10,683 bases of DNA from positions 1 through 10,683 of the forward strand of contig SFGF01000096.1 in assembly GCA_004556655.1 (NCBI GenBank), given 5' to 3'. Positions 1-6,789 of this stretch are shown piece by piece. The stretch's first letter is position 1, and each line of letters begins with the position of its first letter. Source of the stretch: Lachnospiraceae bacterium. GTDB taxonomy: Bacteria; Bacillota; Clostridia; Lachnospirales; Lachnospiraceae. The position numbers were made by a program, and so were the translations under genes. Under the pieces are notes generated by a model that saw only the letters and a list, made by a program, of their open reading frames with translations, ran no database searches and was not told where the DNA came from.

Positions 1-126
1 CAAGTTGCTCCGGACGGAACGATTATTGATGGAGAAAATTATCAAATAATAGAACAGAGTGTAGGAAAAAGGATTTTTTATGGAATCCTGCGCATTTTAA
101 TTATTCCGTTTCGACATTTGCTATAA
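1..126 (+). CDS. C-terminal fragment of an unrecognised protein
   Basis: The first frame is open from the window edge to a TAA at 124-126, giving the last 41 residues of a protein whose start lies outside the window. The other two + frames stop within the first 50 bases, which supports this frame. The visible part has a polar stretch (APDGTIIDGENYQ), then a hydrophobic, basic tail (residues about 24-41, FYGILRILIIPF followed by RHLL) that could be a membrane-associated C-terminus. I do not recognise the family. Only 64 bases separate it from the next gene on the same strand and no terminator is visible between them, so it may be the first visible member of the following membrane-protein operon. 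Confidence 0.5.
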   Translation, partial: QVAPDGTIIDGENYQIIEQSVGKRIFYGILRILIIPFRHLL

Positions 127-190
127 AAAGCAGAAATAGTAAATATTATTGATGAATGTGAGAGTTTACTAAAACTGGGAGGAGTAAAAT

Positions 191-787
191 ATGAAAACGT
201 TGAAAAAAATAAAGCTGGATATGTGGATAAATGCAATCATGACGGTATTGATTGGAGTTTTATTCATAATAAAGCCATATGATTCATTTAAAGTGATTGC
301 AGTGATTGCAGGTATTATGATTTTGTGCAGTGGGATTTTTGATTTGTTCTATGATTTAAAAATTCGGTTGAATACTTATTTTATGCAGGGATCGTTATTT
401 GAAGGCATTTTGAAATGTATTTTGGGAATCTTTATCATTACACATGCTGGAATTACAATAGTGTTATTTTCTTACGTGTTTAGTATTTTCATCATAATCA
501 ATGGAGTAATCTGTATGGAGACGGCTGTTTGTATGAAAGACATATTTCATGTGCGCTGTACATCATATGTTATTCTATCATGTATTATTATTCTGGCTGG
601 AATTAGTATGATGTTCTTTTCACCGGATACGGTTTCAGCCGCTGCATTAATGGCAGGAATTATCTTCATTTTAAATGGCATTATTGACATTATTATATTA
701 TACCGATTGAGTAAAATAGGTAAAAAATATGCTCTTGAAATGAAGGATGTGTTTGATGAAGTAAATGGAAATATAATAGACGAATAG
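191..787 (+). CDS. DUF308/HdeD-like integral membrane protein
   Basis: This 198-aa protein is almost entirely hydrophobic helices: about six membrane segments, at roughly residues 11-28, 33-53, 68-88, 90-110, 125-145 and 148-172, with a charged C-terminal tail. Paired helices with short Gly-rich turns and phrases such as GIMILCSGIFDLFYDL and GIIFILNGIIDIIILY are typical of the DUF308/HdeD family. That family is linked to acid stress in enterobacteria but has no proven biochemical role in Firmicutes. The ATG at 191 follows a strong GGGAGGAG site at good spacing, so the start is firm. It begins a three-gene set of small membrane proteins ending at 2053. The family call is good; the function is unknown. 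Confidence 0.8.
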   Translation: MKTLKKIKLDMWINAIMTVLIGVLFIIKPYDSFKVIAVIAGIMILCSGIFDLFYDLKIRLNTYFMQGSLFEGILKCILGIFIITHAGITIVLFSYVFSIFIIINGVICMETAVCMKDIFHVRCTSYVILSCIIILAGISMMFFSPDTVSAAALMAGIIFILNGIIDIIILYRLSKIGKKYALEMKDVFDEVNGNIIDE

Positions 788-815
788 ATATAAGAAATAT
801 CTTGTGATTATAATT

Positions 816-1553
816 ATGAATGAGAAAAGTTGGATGAAAATCAGAAACAAAGAAAAAAAACAAAAGAGTGAGAAAAAGTCAGAAATAAAGCTAAAGAAAC
901 TCACTCCTTTAGCAGCAATTATTCTGATGACATTGATTCTTTTTGTGATTGTAAGAAAATCAGAAGAACCTTTGTCTGTAAAAACGATATTGAGGTATAC
1001 ACCTGAAAATATGATTTTGGCTGCGTGTGTTTTAGTTTTGTTCTTTGCTCTCAAAAGCCTTACAATTATGTTTCCATTGTCGATTTTATATTTGAGCAGT
1101 GGAGTTCTGTTTACACCATTTATAGCTGTGATGGTAAGTATGGTTGGACTGGCGACAACCATTACGATTCCTTATTGGATCGGAAGATACAGCGGTGAAG
1201 ATATTATACAGTATATTGGGACTAGATATCCCAAGGTTCAACAACTGACAGGATATCAGAATGAAAATGCTTTTTTTGTATGTTTTATTACCAGAATTGT
1301 TGGATTTTTGCCAGGTGACATTGTCAGCCTGTATTTTGGCGCTTGTGGAGTGAAATTCACCACTTATCTGACAGCAGGAATAAGCGGTTCTTTGCTCAGT
1401 ATTGTTACTACTACTTTGCTTGGAACTAAGTTGAGCAATCCATTTTCAATAGAATTTATCATGGTATTATTATTAAGAATTTTGGTTTCTGCCGGAACTG
1501 TAGTCTTGAAACACTATATGAATAAAAGAACAGGAGAGAAAGGAGAAAAATGA
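816..1553 (+). CDS. VTT-domain (DedA/TVP38/TMEM64-like) membrane protein
   Basis: A Lys/Glu-rich cytoplasmic head of about 30 residues is followed by several membrane helices and the VTT-domain signature. A GRYSGEDIIQYIG stretch is followed by a helix with TRIVGFLPGDIVSLYFGACGVK, the conserved Arg...Pro-Gly-Asp...Gly arrangement of this superfamily. Members are membrane proteins tied to lipid scrambling or flipping, undecaprenyl-phosphate recycling and membrane homeostasis; which applies here cannot be told. The start is uncertain: GTG at 804 and ATG at 816 are in frame and neither has a good Shine-Dalgarno site. I chose the ATG. Translation is probably helped by coupling to the upstream gene, which ends at 787. 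Its stop overlaps the next start by four bases (ATGA), so the two are co-translated. Confidence 0.85.
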   Translation: MNEKSWMKIRNKEKKQKSEKKSEIKLKKLTPLAAIILMTLILFVIVRKSEEPLSVKTILRYTPENMILAACVLVLFFALKSLTIMFPLSILYLSSGVLFTPFIAVMVSMVGLATTITIPYWIGRYSGEDIIQYIGTRYPKVQQLTGYQNENAFFVCFITRIVGFLPGDIVSLYFGACGVKFTTYLTAGISGSLLSIVTTTLLGTKLSNPFSIEFIMVLLLRILVSAGTVVLKHYMNKRTGEKGEK

Positions 1554-2053
1554 ATAGAATATTAAAAGTCAAGAGTATATTGTTTCCATCTCTAGGATTA
1601 ATCTGTATATTGTTTTCTGATAGAGTAACTCTTCTGTTACCTTATTTATTAGGAAGTGCTATGGTACTTGTAGGTACTCTGATGTTAGTAAGCTATTTTA
1701 AGGAAAAAAAGTTTTTTGAAAAGCAGGCAGACGAATTAGCATATAGTATTATGATGTTTATTATGGGGATTGCATTTTTACTGAAAGGATCCAGTTCGTT
1801 GGAGGCATTAGGAATTACTTGGGCAATTATCGGTATTAGAAAGGCATCTAAATCATTGAATGGGGCAATTAGGCAGTTCTTTTGTAGAAATAATAATTGT
1901 GTTATACCAATGATAGAATTTTTTGTACGAATCACGCTAGCATTACTCCTTCTGTTTAATCCGATTGAAAAGATATCCAATCATGTGATTATATTAGGAT
2001 TGGAAATAATAGCAGTTAGTTTTCCATTTTGTAATATATCCCATTCAGGATAA
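1550..2053 (+). CDS. second DUF308-like membrane protein
   Basis: This 167-aa protein has about five hydrophobic segments (roughly residues 9-25, 28-48, 65-80, 84-95 and 118-160), with Lys-rich loops (FKEKKFFEKQ) between them. The helix-pair pattern and sequence style resemble the gene at 191, so it is probably a second, diverged DUF308/HdeD-like protein, but the family signature is weaker. The start is firm: AGGAG lies a few bases upstream and the ATG overlaps the stop of the VTT gene (ATGA). It is the last gene of the operon, with a terminator 24 bases after its stop. The operon order (DUF308-like, VTT, DUF308-like) suggests a membrane or envelope role, which is inference. Confidence 0.7.
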   Translation: MNRILKVKSILFPSLGLICILFSDRVTLLLPYLLGSAMVLVGTLMLVSYFKEKKFFEKQADELAYSIMMFIMGIAFLLKGSSSLEALGITWAIIGIRKASKSLNGAIRQFFCRNNNCVIPMIEFFVRITLALLLLFNPIEKISNHVIILGLEIIAVSFPFCNISHSG

Positions 2054-2076
2054 TTGATGATGATAGGTATATTGAT

Positions 2077-2112
2077 CCTTCGTATGATTCAATTCATACG
2101 GAGGTTTCTTTT
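2077..2112 (+). terminator. intrinsic terminator of the membrane-protein operon
   Basis: An 11-base stem, CCTTCGTATGA (2077-2087) with TCATACGGAGG (2094-2104), pairs along its whole length with one G-U pair around a 6-base loop. It is followed at once by a T-rich tail (TTTCTTTTT). It sits 24 bases after the last gene of the operon and marks the end of the ordinary left-hand chromosomal block. Confidence 0.9.
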
Positions 2113-2156
2113 TGCCTTTTTTTCTCATCTTTACATTTTTTTACTGAAACATGTTG

Positions 2157-2299
2157 TATAAGACCCTCTGAAACTTTGGATATATAGAGGGACATTTATA
2201 TCCGCGAGCAACGAGCCAAGCGGACATGCTTGCATGTCCATTTGGCGACTGCCGCGAGAACCAAATGCCCCGTAACTTGCGGGGGATTTGGTATGCCGC
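2157..2299. repeat. GC-rich multi-hairpin block before the integrase module
   Basis: Bases 2201-2300 hold 60 G/C out of 100, against 30 out of 100 in the preceding 100. Hairpin A pairs CCCTCT (2164-2169) with AGAGGG (2186-2191), with outer TATAA/TTATA arms. Hairpin B pairs GCCAA plus GGACATGC (2215-2229) with GCATGTCC plus TTGGC (2232-2246), broken only by a 2x2 internal loop and closed by a TT turn. Hairpin C pairs ACCAAAT-G-CCCCG (2260-2272) with CGGGG-G-ATTTGGT (2280-2292), with a single G-G mismatch. CCGCGAG occurs at 2202 and 2252, and TGCCGC at 2250 and 2294. No convincing gene lies inside. It could be a structured 5' leader controlling the excisionase gene, a protein-binding recombination site, or a transfer-type DNA structure. 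A poor promoter-like pair (TTTACA at 2130, TGTATA at 2155, 19 bp apart) lies just upstream. Confidence 0.75.
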
Positions 2300-2331
2300 C
2301 TCCAAAATGATGAAATGAGAGGTAATGACAT

Positions 2332-2517
2332 ATGGCAGAGAAAAGATGTTATACAGTAAAAGAGTTACAGGAGATTCTTGGAGTCAGTAGACCGACGGTC
2401 TATAACCTTCTGAAGAAAAATGAATTCCGGTGGATCCAGTTGGATGGCGGGAAGTACCGCATTTCCAAAAAGAGCTTTGATGACTGGCTGGATAAACTGC
2501 CGGAAGATTTTAATTAA
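2332..2517 (+). CDS. excisionase-like small HTH DNA-binding protein
   Basis: This is a 61-aa protein made of one winged-HTH unit of the excisionase/MerR-like HTH_17 type. The pattern is YTVKELQEILGVSRPTVYNLL (helix-turn-helix, about residues 7-27), then a wing (WIQLDGGKYRIS), then SFDDWLDKL. Length and layout match recombination directionality factors (Xis) that sit beside tyrosine integrases. They bind DNA near attachment sites to favour excision, and some also regulate transcription. AGAGG lies nine bases before the ATG. It follows the hairpin block directly and precedes the four-HTH gene and the integrase on the same strand, which supports a role in the same module. A purely regulatory role is also possible. 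Confidence 0.8.
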   Translation: MAEKRCYTVKELQEILGVSRPTVYNLLKKNEFRWIQLDGGKYRISKKSFDDWLDKLPEDFN

Positions 2518-2598
2518 TTCCACGTTAAATTACAAAATCGACATCCTAAATTTTTTTGAAAAAATGCGGTATGGTATGGGCAGAAGGAGGGAGACTTC

Positions 2599-3570
2599 AT
2601 GGATCGAGAAAAAATGATAAATACGGAAGACTATGACAGTCTGTTGAAAGAAGTGGAAACAAACAGCCCATACAAAAGGCTGCCTTCTCCGGCAAAAAAG
2701 TGGATGAGTGTTTCGGAGATGGGGGAACTTCTGGGGCTTAAGAAAACGGATCGGTATTGGCTGATACATAAGAATTATTTTGAGACAAAAGAGTTTGCCG
2801 GTAAAATGCGGATCAATATCGAGAGTTTTGAAAAATGGTATGCAAATCAGATTAAGTATCACAAAGTCAATGGGGAAGAGCCGGGAAAGGAATTAAAAGA
2901 ATGGTCCTATTCTATTCCGGAACTGGCTGAGATGCTGGAACTTACAGATGGTGTTGTCTATGACCTGATCAAGCGAAACAATATTGCGGTAGTGATCATA
3001 GATTACTGGAAACGTGTGCCGATGGAGGCATTCCGGAAATGGTATGATGGTCAATCAAAATACAGGACAAAAGAAGATAAAAAGAGGGATGCGGAAATGG
3101 AAGCAGCTACTCTCACTATGCCGGAGATGGCCAGACAGCTTGGAATTTCCAGAAAGCAGGTATATAACATCCTAAATAAAAAGAAGTACAAACACTTTTT
3201 TGAATATGTAGTGATCGCTGACCGTAAACGGATCACAAAAGAAAGTTTTCGAAAGTTTCTGGATGGACAGGATGAGTACCATCTGGATCCGGCAAATGAT
3301 TATGAAGAACTGGCTTTAGAGGAAAATGTAGCACTTGCTGATTTCCGACGAAAGAAGCTGTCGCAGACCGGACAGCGAGGCAGAAATGGAAATTTGAAAT
3401 ATCTTACACCGGATGAAGCAGCATTTATGGCAAAAGTGAGCCGGTCCATGGTTACTGTCTGGTACAAAAGAGGATATTTCCCGGCTGTTAAGGTAGGCAC
3501 CAATGTCCGTATCAAACGCAAAGAGTTTGAAGAGTGGCTGAAAAAAAGAAATACAGGAAGGGGCTGTTAG
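2599..3570 (+). CDS. protein with four tandem excisionase-like HTH units
   Basis: This 323-aa protein has four repeats of the same winged-HTH plan: a W/Y-S/T-xPE-type helix, a turn, a recognition helix, a strand pair and an [S/A]F-x-KWL/WY ending. They lie at about residues 35-84 (WMSVSEMGELLGL to FEKWYANQ), 102-152 (YSIPELAEMLEL to FRKWYDGQ), 171-223 (LTMPEMARQLGIS to FRKFLDGQ) and 267-316 (YLTPDEAAFMAKVS to FEEWLKKR). Charged linkers join them. Each unit resembles the 61-aa protein just upstream, so repeated duplication is likely. AAGGAGG lies eight bases before the ATG. The gene ends four bases before the integrase starts, implying coupled expression. Likely role (inference): binding several spaced sites at the element ends as an accessory recombination factor or regulator. 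The last unit is the most diverged. Confidence 0.8.
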   Translation: MDREKMINTEDYDSLLKEVETNSPYKRLPSPAKKWMSVSEMGELLGLKKTDRYWLIHKNYFETKEFAGKMRINIESFEKWYANQIKYHKVNGEEPGKELKEWSYSIPELAEMLELTDGVVYDLIKRNNIAVVIIDYWKRVPMEAFRKWYDGQSKYRTKEDKKRDAEMEAATLTMPEMARQLGISRKQVYNILNKKKYKHFFEYVVIADRKRITKESFRKFLDGQDEYHLDPANDYEELALEENVALADFRRKKLSQTGQRGRNGNLKYLTPDEAAFMAKVSRSMVTVWYKRGYFPAVKVGTNVRIKRKEFEEWLKKRNTGRGC

Positions 3571-3573
3571 ATT

Positions 3574-4965
3574 ATGGCGTCGATCAGAGAAAGAAATGGA
3601 AAGTTTAATGTAATTTATTCCTATACCGATCCGGATGGGAAGCGGAAGCAGAAATGGGAAACCTATGCTACAAAAGCAGAAGCAAAAAAACGAAAGAAGG
3701 AAATTGAGTATAAGGAAGAAATGGGATCCATGGTGATTCCACAGTGTAAAACCATGAAGGAACTGCTGGATGAATATGTTGCTCTATATGGGAAAGATAA
3801 CTGGGCATTGTCTACGTATGATGGAAATGTATCCCTTATCAATAATTATATCCTTCCGATTATCGGAGATGTGAAACTGGCAGATATCAATACTCGTTTT
3901 ATTGAAAAGTATTACCAGAGACTATTAAAAACCCCAGCGGTGATCAATCCGATGATTGGGAAAAGAATGAATGAGTATGTATCGACTAGCACTATCCGGG
4001 ACATTCATAAACTTCTTCGGAGCTGTTTTCAGCAGGCAATCAAGTGGGAACTGATGGAGAAAAATCCTTGTATTTATGCGACGGTTCCAAAGCATAAGAC
4101 AAAAAAACGGGATATCTGGACTGCTGAAACTCTGATGTATGCCATGGAAGTATGTGAGGATGAACGGTTGAAGCTGGCCATGAATCTCTCCTTCTCCTGT
4201 TCTCTTCGAATTAGTGAGCTTTTGGGACTTACATGGGACTGCGTCGATATTTCCGAAGAAGCAATTAAGGAAAACCGGGCATATCTTTTCATAAATAAGG
4301 AATCTCAGCGTGTGAGCAAGGCTGCTTTAAAGGAACTGGATGCAAAAGACGTCCTGCTCGTATTTCCGGAAAAGAGTAAAAAGAATAAAACGGTTCGAGT
4401 TCTGAAAACACCGAAGACAGACAGCAGTGTCCGAAAGGTATTTCTTCCAAAGAGTGTTGCCAAAATGCTGATTGAATGGAAAGAAAAACAGGATGAAACA
4501 AAAGAAATCCTGGGGGATGAATATCTGGATTATAATCTGGTCATGGCAAGTACTTTTGGACTACCGTTGGGTGATGGTGCAATCAGAAAACCATTGAATC
4601 AATTGATCAAGGAGCATAATCTTCCACCGGTGGTCTTCCACAGCCTGAGACACAGCAGTGTTACGTATAAGCTGAAACTGAATGGTGGAGATATAAAGGC
4701 AGTACAGGGCGACTCCGGACATGCTCAGGTCAGCATGGTCACTGATGTATATTCCCATATTCTGGATGATGATCGAAAGAAAAATGCAGAATTATTTGAA
4801 GAGGCATTTTACGAGAAGAAAAATCTGGATCCGCAGATGCACCCGAATACAGCAGAAAATACAGTGGCGGTTCCGGAAGGCATTGATCCGGAATTGCTTG
4901 CAAAAGTTCTCTCCAATCCGGAGATGACGGCACTGCTTGCGTCACTGGCGAAGACAATGAAATAA
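3574..4965 (+). CDS. int: tyrosine recombinase / integrase
   Basis: A 463-aa integrase that cuts and rejoins DNA through a 3'-phosphotyrosine bond. Residues 1-50 form an arm-binding, AP2-like domain (GKFNVIYSYTDPDGKRKQKW...AEAKKRKKEIE). Residues about 57-165 are the SAM-like core-binding domain (TMKELLDEYV to LRSCFQQAIKWELMEKNP). The catalytic domain follows, with Arg212 in LRISELLGLTW, probable Lys281 in KTPKTDSSVRK, His356 and Arg359 in FHSLRHSS, His383 in SGHAQV and nucleophile Tyr393 in VTDVYSHI. All expected catalytic residues are present, so it looks active. A segment of about 45 residues after the first catalytic strand (about 228-272) makes it longer than minimal phage integrases. It starts four bases after the four-HTH gene. 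No conjugation or phage genes accompany it, so the element may be small or a remnant. Confidence 0.95.
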   Translation: MASIRERNGKFNVIYSYTDPDGKRKQKWETYATKAEAKKRKKEIEYKEEMGSMVIPQCKTMKELLDEYVALYGKDNWALSTYDGNVSLINNYILPIIGDVKLADINTRFIEKYYQRLLKTPAVINPMIGKRMNEYVSTSTIRDIHKLLRSCFQQAIKWELMEKNPCIYATVPKHKTKKRDIWTAETLMYAMEVCEDERLKLAMNLSFSCSLRISELLGLTWDCVDISEEAIKENRAYLFINKESQRVSKAALKELDAKDVLLVFPEKSKKNKTVRVLKTPKTDSSVRKVFLPKSVAKMLIEWKEKQDETKEILGDEYLDYNLVMASTFGLPLGDGAIRKPLNQLIKEHNLPPVVFHSLRHSSVTYKLKLNGGDIKAVQGDSGHAQVSMVTDVYSHILDDDRKKNAELFEEAFYEKKNLDPQMHPNTAENTVAVPEGIDPELLAKVLSNPEMTALLASLAKTMK

Positions 4966-5012
4966 TATATGTATAAGAGATATGCCTATGGTTTTTATTC
5001 CTACAAGTGTTC

Positions 5013-5050
5013 GACTTGGTACAAAAATTAAAAATATATTGTACTAAGTT
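5013..5050. promoter_or_regulatory. abiE operator, inverted repeat 1
   Basis: GACTTGGTACAA (5013-5024) and TTGTACTAAGTT (5039-5050; reverse complement AACTTAGTACAA) form a 12 bp inverted repeat with a 14 bp spacer. The right arm overlaps the first bases of the -35 hexamer at 5049, so a bound protein would hinder RNA polymerase. It matches repeat 2 in arm sequence and spacer length. AbiEi proteins are known to autorepress by binding two inverted repeats in their promoter, so this is the probable AbiEi site. Confidence 0.8.
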
Positions 5051-5076
5051 GATTTTTGATATTTATCATGTATAAT
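5049..5076 (+). promoter_or_regulatory. abiE promoter (-35 TTGATT, -10 TATAAT)
   Basis: TTGATT (5049-5054) and a consensus TATAAT (5071-5076) are 16 bp apart, predicting a start near 5083. The promoter sits between operator repeat 1, which touches the -35 box, and operator repeat 2, which covers the predicted transcription start. It would drive abiEi-abiEii independently of the upstream integrase gene. Confidence 0.75.
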
Positions 5077-5078
5077 AT

Positions 5079-5116
5079 AACTTGATACAAAAACTATTAT
5101 ATAATTGTATGAAGTT
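5079..5116. promoter_or_regulatory. abiE operator, inverted repeat 2
   Basis: AACTTGATACAA (5079-5090) and TTGTATGAAGTT (5105-5116; reverse complement AACTTCATACAA) form a second 12 bp inverted repeat with a 14 bp spacer, exactly as in repeat 1. The two repeat centres are 66 bp apart. This copy covers the predicted transcription start and ends just before the ribosome binding region of abiEi. Four arms share the form RACTTNNTACAA. Confidence 0.8.
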
Positions 5117-5139
5117 ATTCGAGGGTGGTGTGTATTACT

Positions 5140-5739
5140 ATGAACATGGTTATGGATTATGAGTCAATATTTAAACAGCATGGAGGAATAATGCGTACAT
5201 GTGAACTTACGAAGGAGGGTATTTCTTATCGGATACTTCAAAACTTAATTGAAGAAGGCCTTGTAGAAAAAATTAAGTATGGCTACTATCAGTGGCAGGA
5301 TGAAAAGGCATTTACAGAAGTATCAGTAATTTGTACACTATTTCCGGATGCCATTATTTGTGATCTTTCTGCAGCAATGTATTATGGATATACAGATCGT
5401 GTGCCGGGAATCTGGCATATAGCAGTAGATAACAAATCGGCAAGGAATAAATTCAAAATGGATTTTCCGATAATAAAGCCACATTTTATCGATGCAAACA
5501 GATTGGATATTGGTGTAAGTGAAGGAAATATTGACGGAATTACCGTAAAGATATATGACCGGGAACGTGTTGTCTGTGATTGTCTTAGACATATGAATAC
5601 TATGGATGGAGAAGTGTTTAACACAGTAATCCAAAGATATGTGAAGGACAAAGAGAAAGATGCTGCTAAATTGATGGAGTATGCTGTGAGACTTGGTGTG
5701 GAAAAAAAGGCAAGAAGGGTGGTTGGAGTATGGCTGTAA
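5140..5739 (+). CDS. abiEi: AbiEi antitoxin / autorepressor (type IV TA)
   Basis: This 199-aa protein matches the AbiEi antitoxin family (COG5340). An N-terminal winged HTH (about residues 5-50, DYESIFKQHGGIMRTCELTKEGIS...LVEKIKYGYY) is followed by the antitoxin body with FPDAIICDLSAAMYYGYTDRVP and the late signature VKIYDRERVVCDCLR. In studied AbiE systems this protein represses its own promoter and counters AbiEii without forming a stable complex. I prefer ATG 5140: GGTGGTG (5124-5130) lies nine bases upstream, whereas GTG 5125 would overlap that site. ATGs at 5146 and 5152 are also possible. Length is normal for the short form, so it looks intact. It overlaps abiEii by ten bases, so the two are co-translated. 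Confidence 0.93.
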   Translation: MNMVMDYESIFKQHGGIMRTCELTKEGISYRILQNLIEEGLVEKIKYGYYQWQDEKAFTEVSVICTLFPDAIICDLSAAMYYGYTDRVPGIWHIAVDNKSARNKFKMDFPIIKPHFIDANRLDIGVSEGNIDGITVKIYDRERVVCDCLRHMNTMDGEVFNTVIQRYVKDKEKDAAKLMEYAVRLGVEKKARRVVGVWL

Positions 5740-6641
5740 AAGAGGTAAAAGATATGGGCGCATCAGTGCTTGCCAGATTAAAAAAGCAAGCAAAGGAAAC
5801 TGAAATAAATTATCAGACTTGTCTCCAGCTTTTTGCACAAGAGGAGTTTCTTCGTAAACTTGAAATGTCACAGTATGCGGAAAATCTTGTTTTGAAAGGT
5901 GGCATGTTTTTATATACAATTTCTAATTTCGAAGGCAGACCGACCATGGATATTGACTTCATGTTAAGGAGAATGTCTAATGATATTGCAAATGTGGAAG
6001 CAATAATCAAAGAAATATGTAAAATGGATACAAATAATGATTTTATTGATATCGAGGTCGTTGGAACAAGAGAAATCACACCAGAAAAGAAATATCCTGG
6101 CATAGGAATCAATTTAATCACCCATATTAAAAATGTGAGAATTCCATTTTCGGTTGATATTGGCGTTGATGACGTAATAATACCGCATGCAGTAAAGAGA
6201 ACGGTGGCAACTAGGTTGAAAGGATTTAAAGAGCCAAATATCTATACATATTCGCTGGAAAGTACGATGGCTGAAAAATTTGATGCTATCTTAAAAAGAA
6301 TGACCGCTTCCAGCCGGATGAAAGATTTTTACGATATTTTCTATTGGTCGCAGGTTTTTGACTTTGATGGTCGAGTATTACAGGAGGCTATTTTTGAAAC
6401 ACTACAGCATAGAGGCACTGTATATGAGAAAGATAGTATGGAGAAAATAAGGGCATTTGACCAAAATGAATTTCTTCGAAATTTATGGACTAATTATTAT
6501 CCTGGGCCGGGGCTTGATAAGCCGGATTTTTCTTCTGTATTAAAACAGATTGATCTATTTATTGGTCCACTATATGATGCAATACTGAGTGAAAATGAAT
6601 TTTTTGGAATTTGGTCAGCAAAAGAAAATGTATGGAAATAG
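5730..6641 (+). CDS. abiEii: AbiEii toxin, nucleotidyltransferase (type IV TA)
   Basis: This 303-aa protein is an AbiEii/AbiGii-family nucleotidyltransferase of the DNA polymerase beta fold. LVLKGGMFLY (about residues 53-62) with TMDIDF (72-77) gives the GG...DxD metal-binding core. Asp143 in FSVDIGVDD is a likely third acidic residue. AEKFDAIL (181-188) and SSRMKDFYDIF (194-204) are further family motifs. AbiEii proteins act as bacteriostatic toxins, and a relative (MenT) modifies tRNA acceptor ends; the systems can abort phage infection. All key residues seem present, so it should be functional. ATG 5730 lies inside the end of abiEi, with GGTTGGAG just upstream. ATG 5754 is an alternative with AGAGGT before it. 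Confidence 0.94.
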   Translation: MAVKEVKDMGASVLARLKKQAKETEINYQTCLQLFAQEEFLRKLEMSQYAENLVLKGGMFLYTISNFEGRPTMDIDFMLRRMSNDIANVEAIIKEICKMDTNNDFIDIEVVGTREITPEKKYPGIGINLITHIKNVRIPFSVDIGVDDVIIPHAVKRTVATRLKGFKEPNIYTYSLESTMAEKFDAILKRMTASSRMKDFYDIFYWSQVFDFDGRVLQEAIFETLQHRGTVYEKDSMEKIRAFDQNEFLRNLWTNYYPGPGLDKPDFSSVLKQIDLFIGPLYDAILSENEFFGIWSAKENVWK

Positions 6642-6724
6642 AGGAGATGAATAATATATTAGAAAAATAAAGCATTTTGGAAAGAAAGTCGTAGTCGACC
6701 CCCCATAGACAAATCAACAACAAC
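6642..6724. other. short spacer between abiEii and the insertion sequence
   Basis: Eighty-three bases with no gene I can support. It starts with AGGAGATG, but the ATG (6647) opens only a 7-codon frame with no space after the Shine-Dalgarno bases. Near 6688-6704 there is a patch GTCGTAGTCGACCCCCC, including a GTCGAC palindrome and a run of six C, unlike the AT-rich surroundings. No terminator for abiE is evident. Confidence 0.5.
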
Positions 6725-6740
6725 CCTGTCTTTCGGAGTT
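6725..6740 (+). repeat. candidate left terminal inverted repeat of the IS
   Basis: CCTGTCTTTCGGAGTT matches the inward-reading right end in 13 of 16 positions, including an unbroken GTCTTT core. It begins 45 bases beyond the transposase stop codon. Confidence 0.55.
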
Positions 6741-6745
6741 GAATT

Positions 6746-6789
6746 AAAAAAATAGTGCTAAGCCATAGTTTAGAACCTATGACTTAGCA
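6746..6789 (-). terminator. terminator overlapping the end of the transposase gene
   Basis: TGCTAAGCCATAG (6756-6768) pairs with CTATGACTTAGCA (6777-6789) around an 8-base loop. Read on the - strand, the only imperfect pair becomes an allowed G-U, and the hairpin is followed by CTA and seven T. The transposase stop codon (6770-6772) is in the loop, so the hairpin's first arm is coding sequence. Confidence 0.8.

Noticed and set aside
698..1162. 154-codon - strand open frame
   Set aside because: It lies antisense to the VTT and DUF308 genes, is Phe/Ile-rich low-complexity sequence, and overlaps better-supported genes.
2131..2331. 66-codon - strand open frame across the hairpin block
   Set aside because: It coincides with the inverted repeats and lacks a ribosome site; its coding look comes from the GC-rich palindromes.
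5338..5919. 193-codon - strand open frame
   Set aside because: It is antisense to abiEi-abiEii, which have clear family motifs; no ribosome site or recognisable domain.
6647..6670. Seven-codon frame after abiEii starting with AGGAGATG
   Set aside because: The Shine-Dalgarno bases touch the ATG with no spacing and the peptide is only seven residues.
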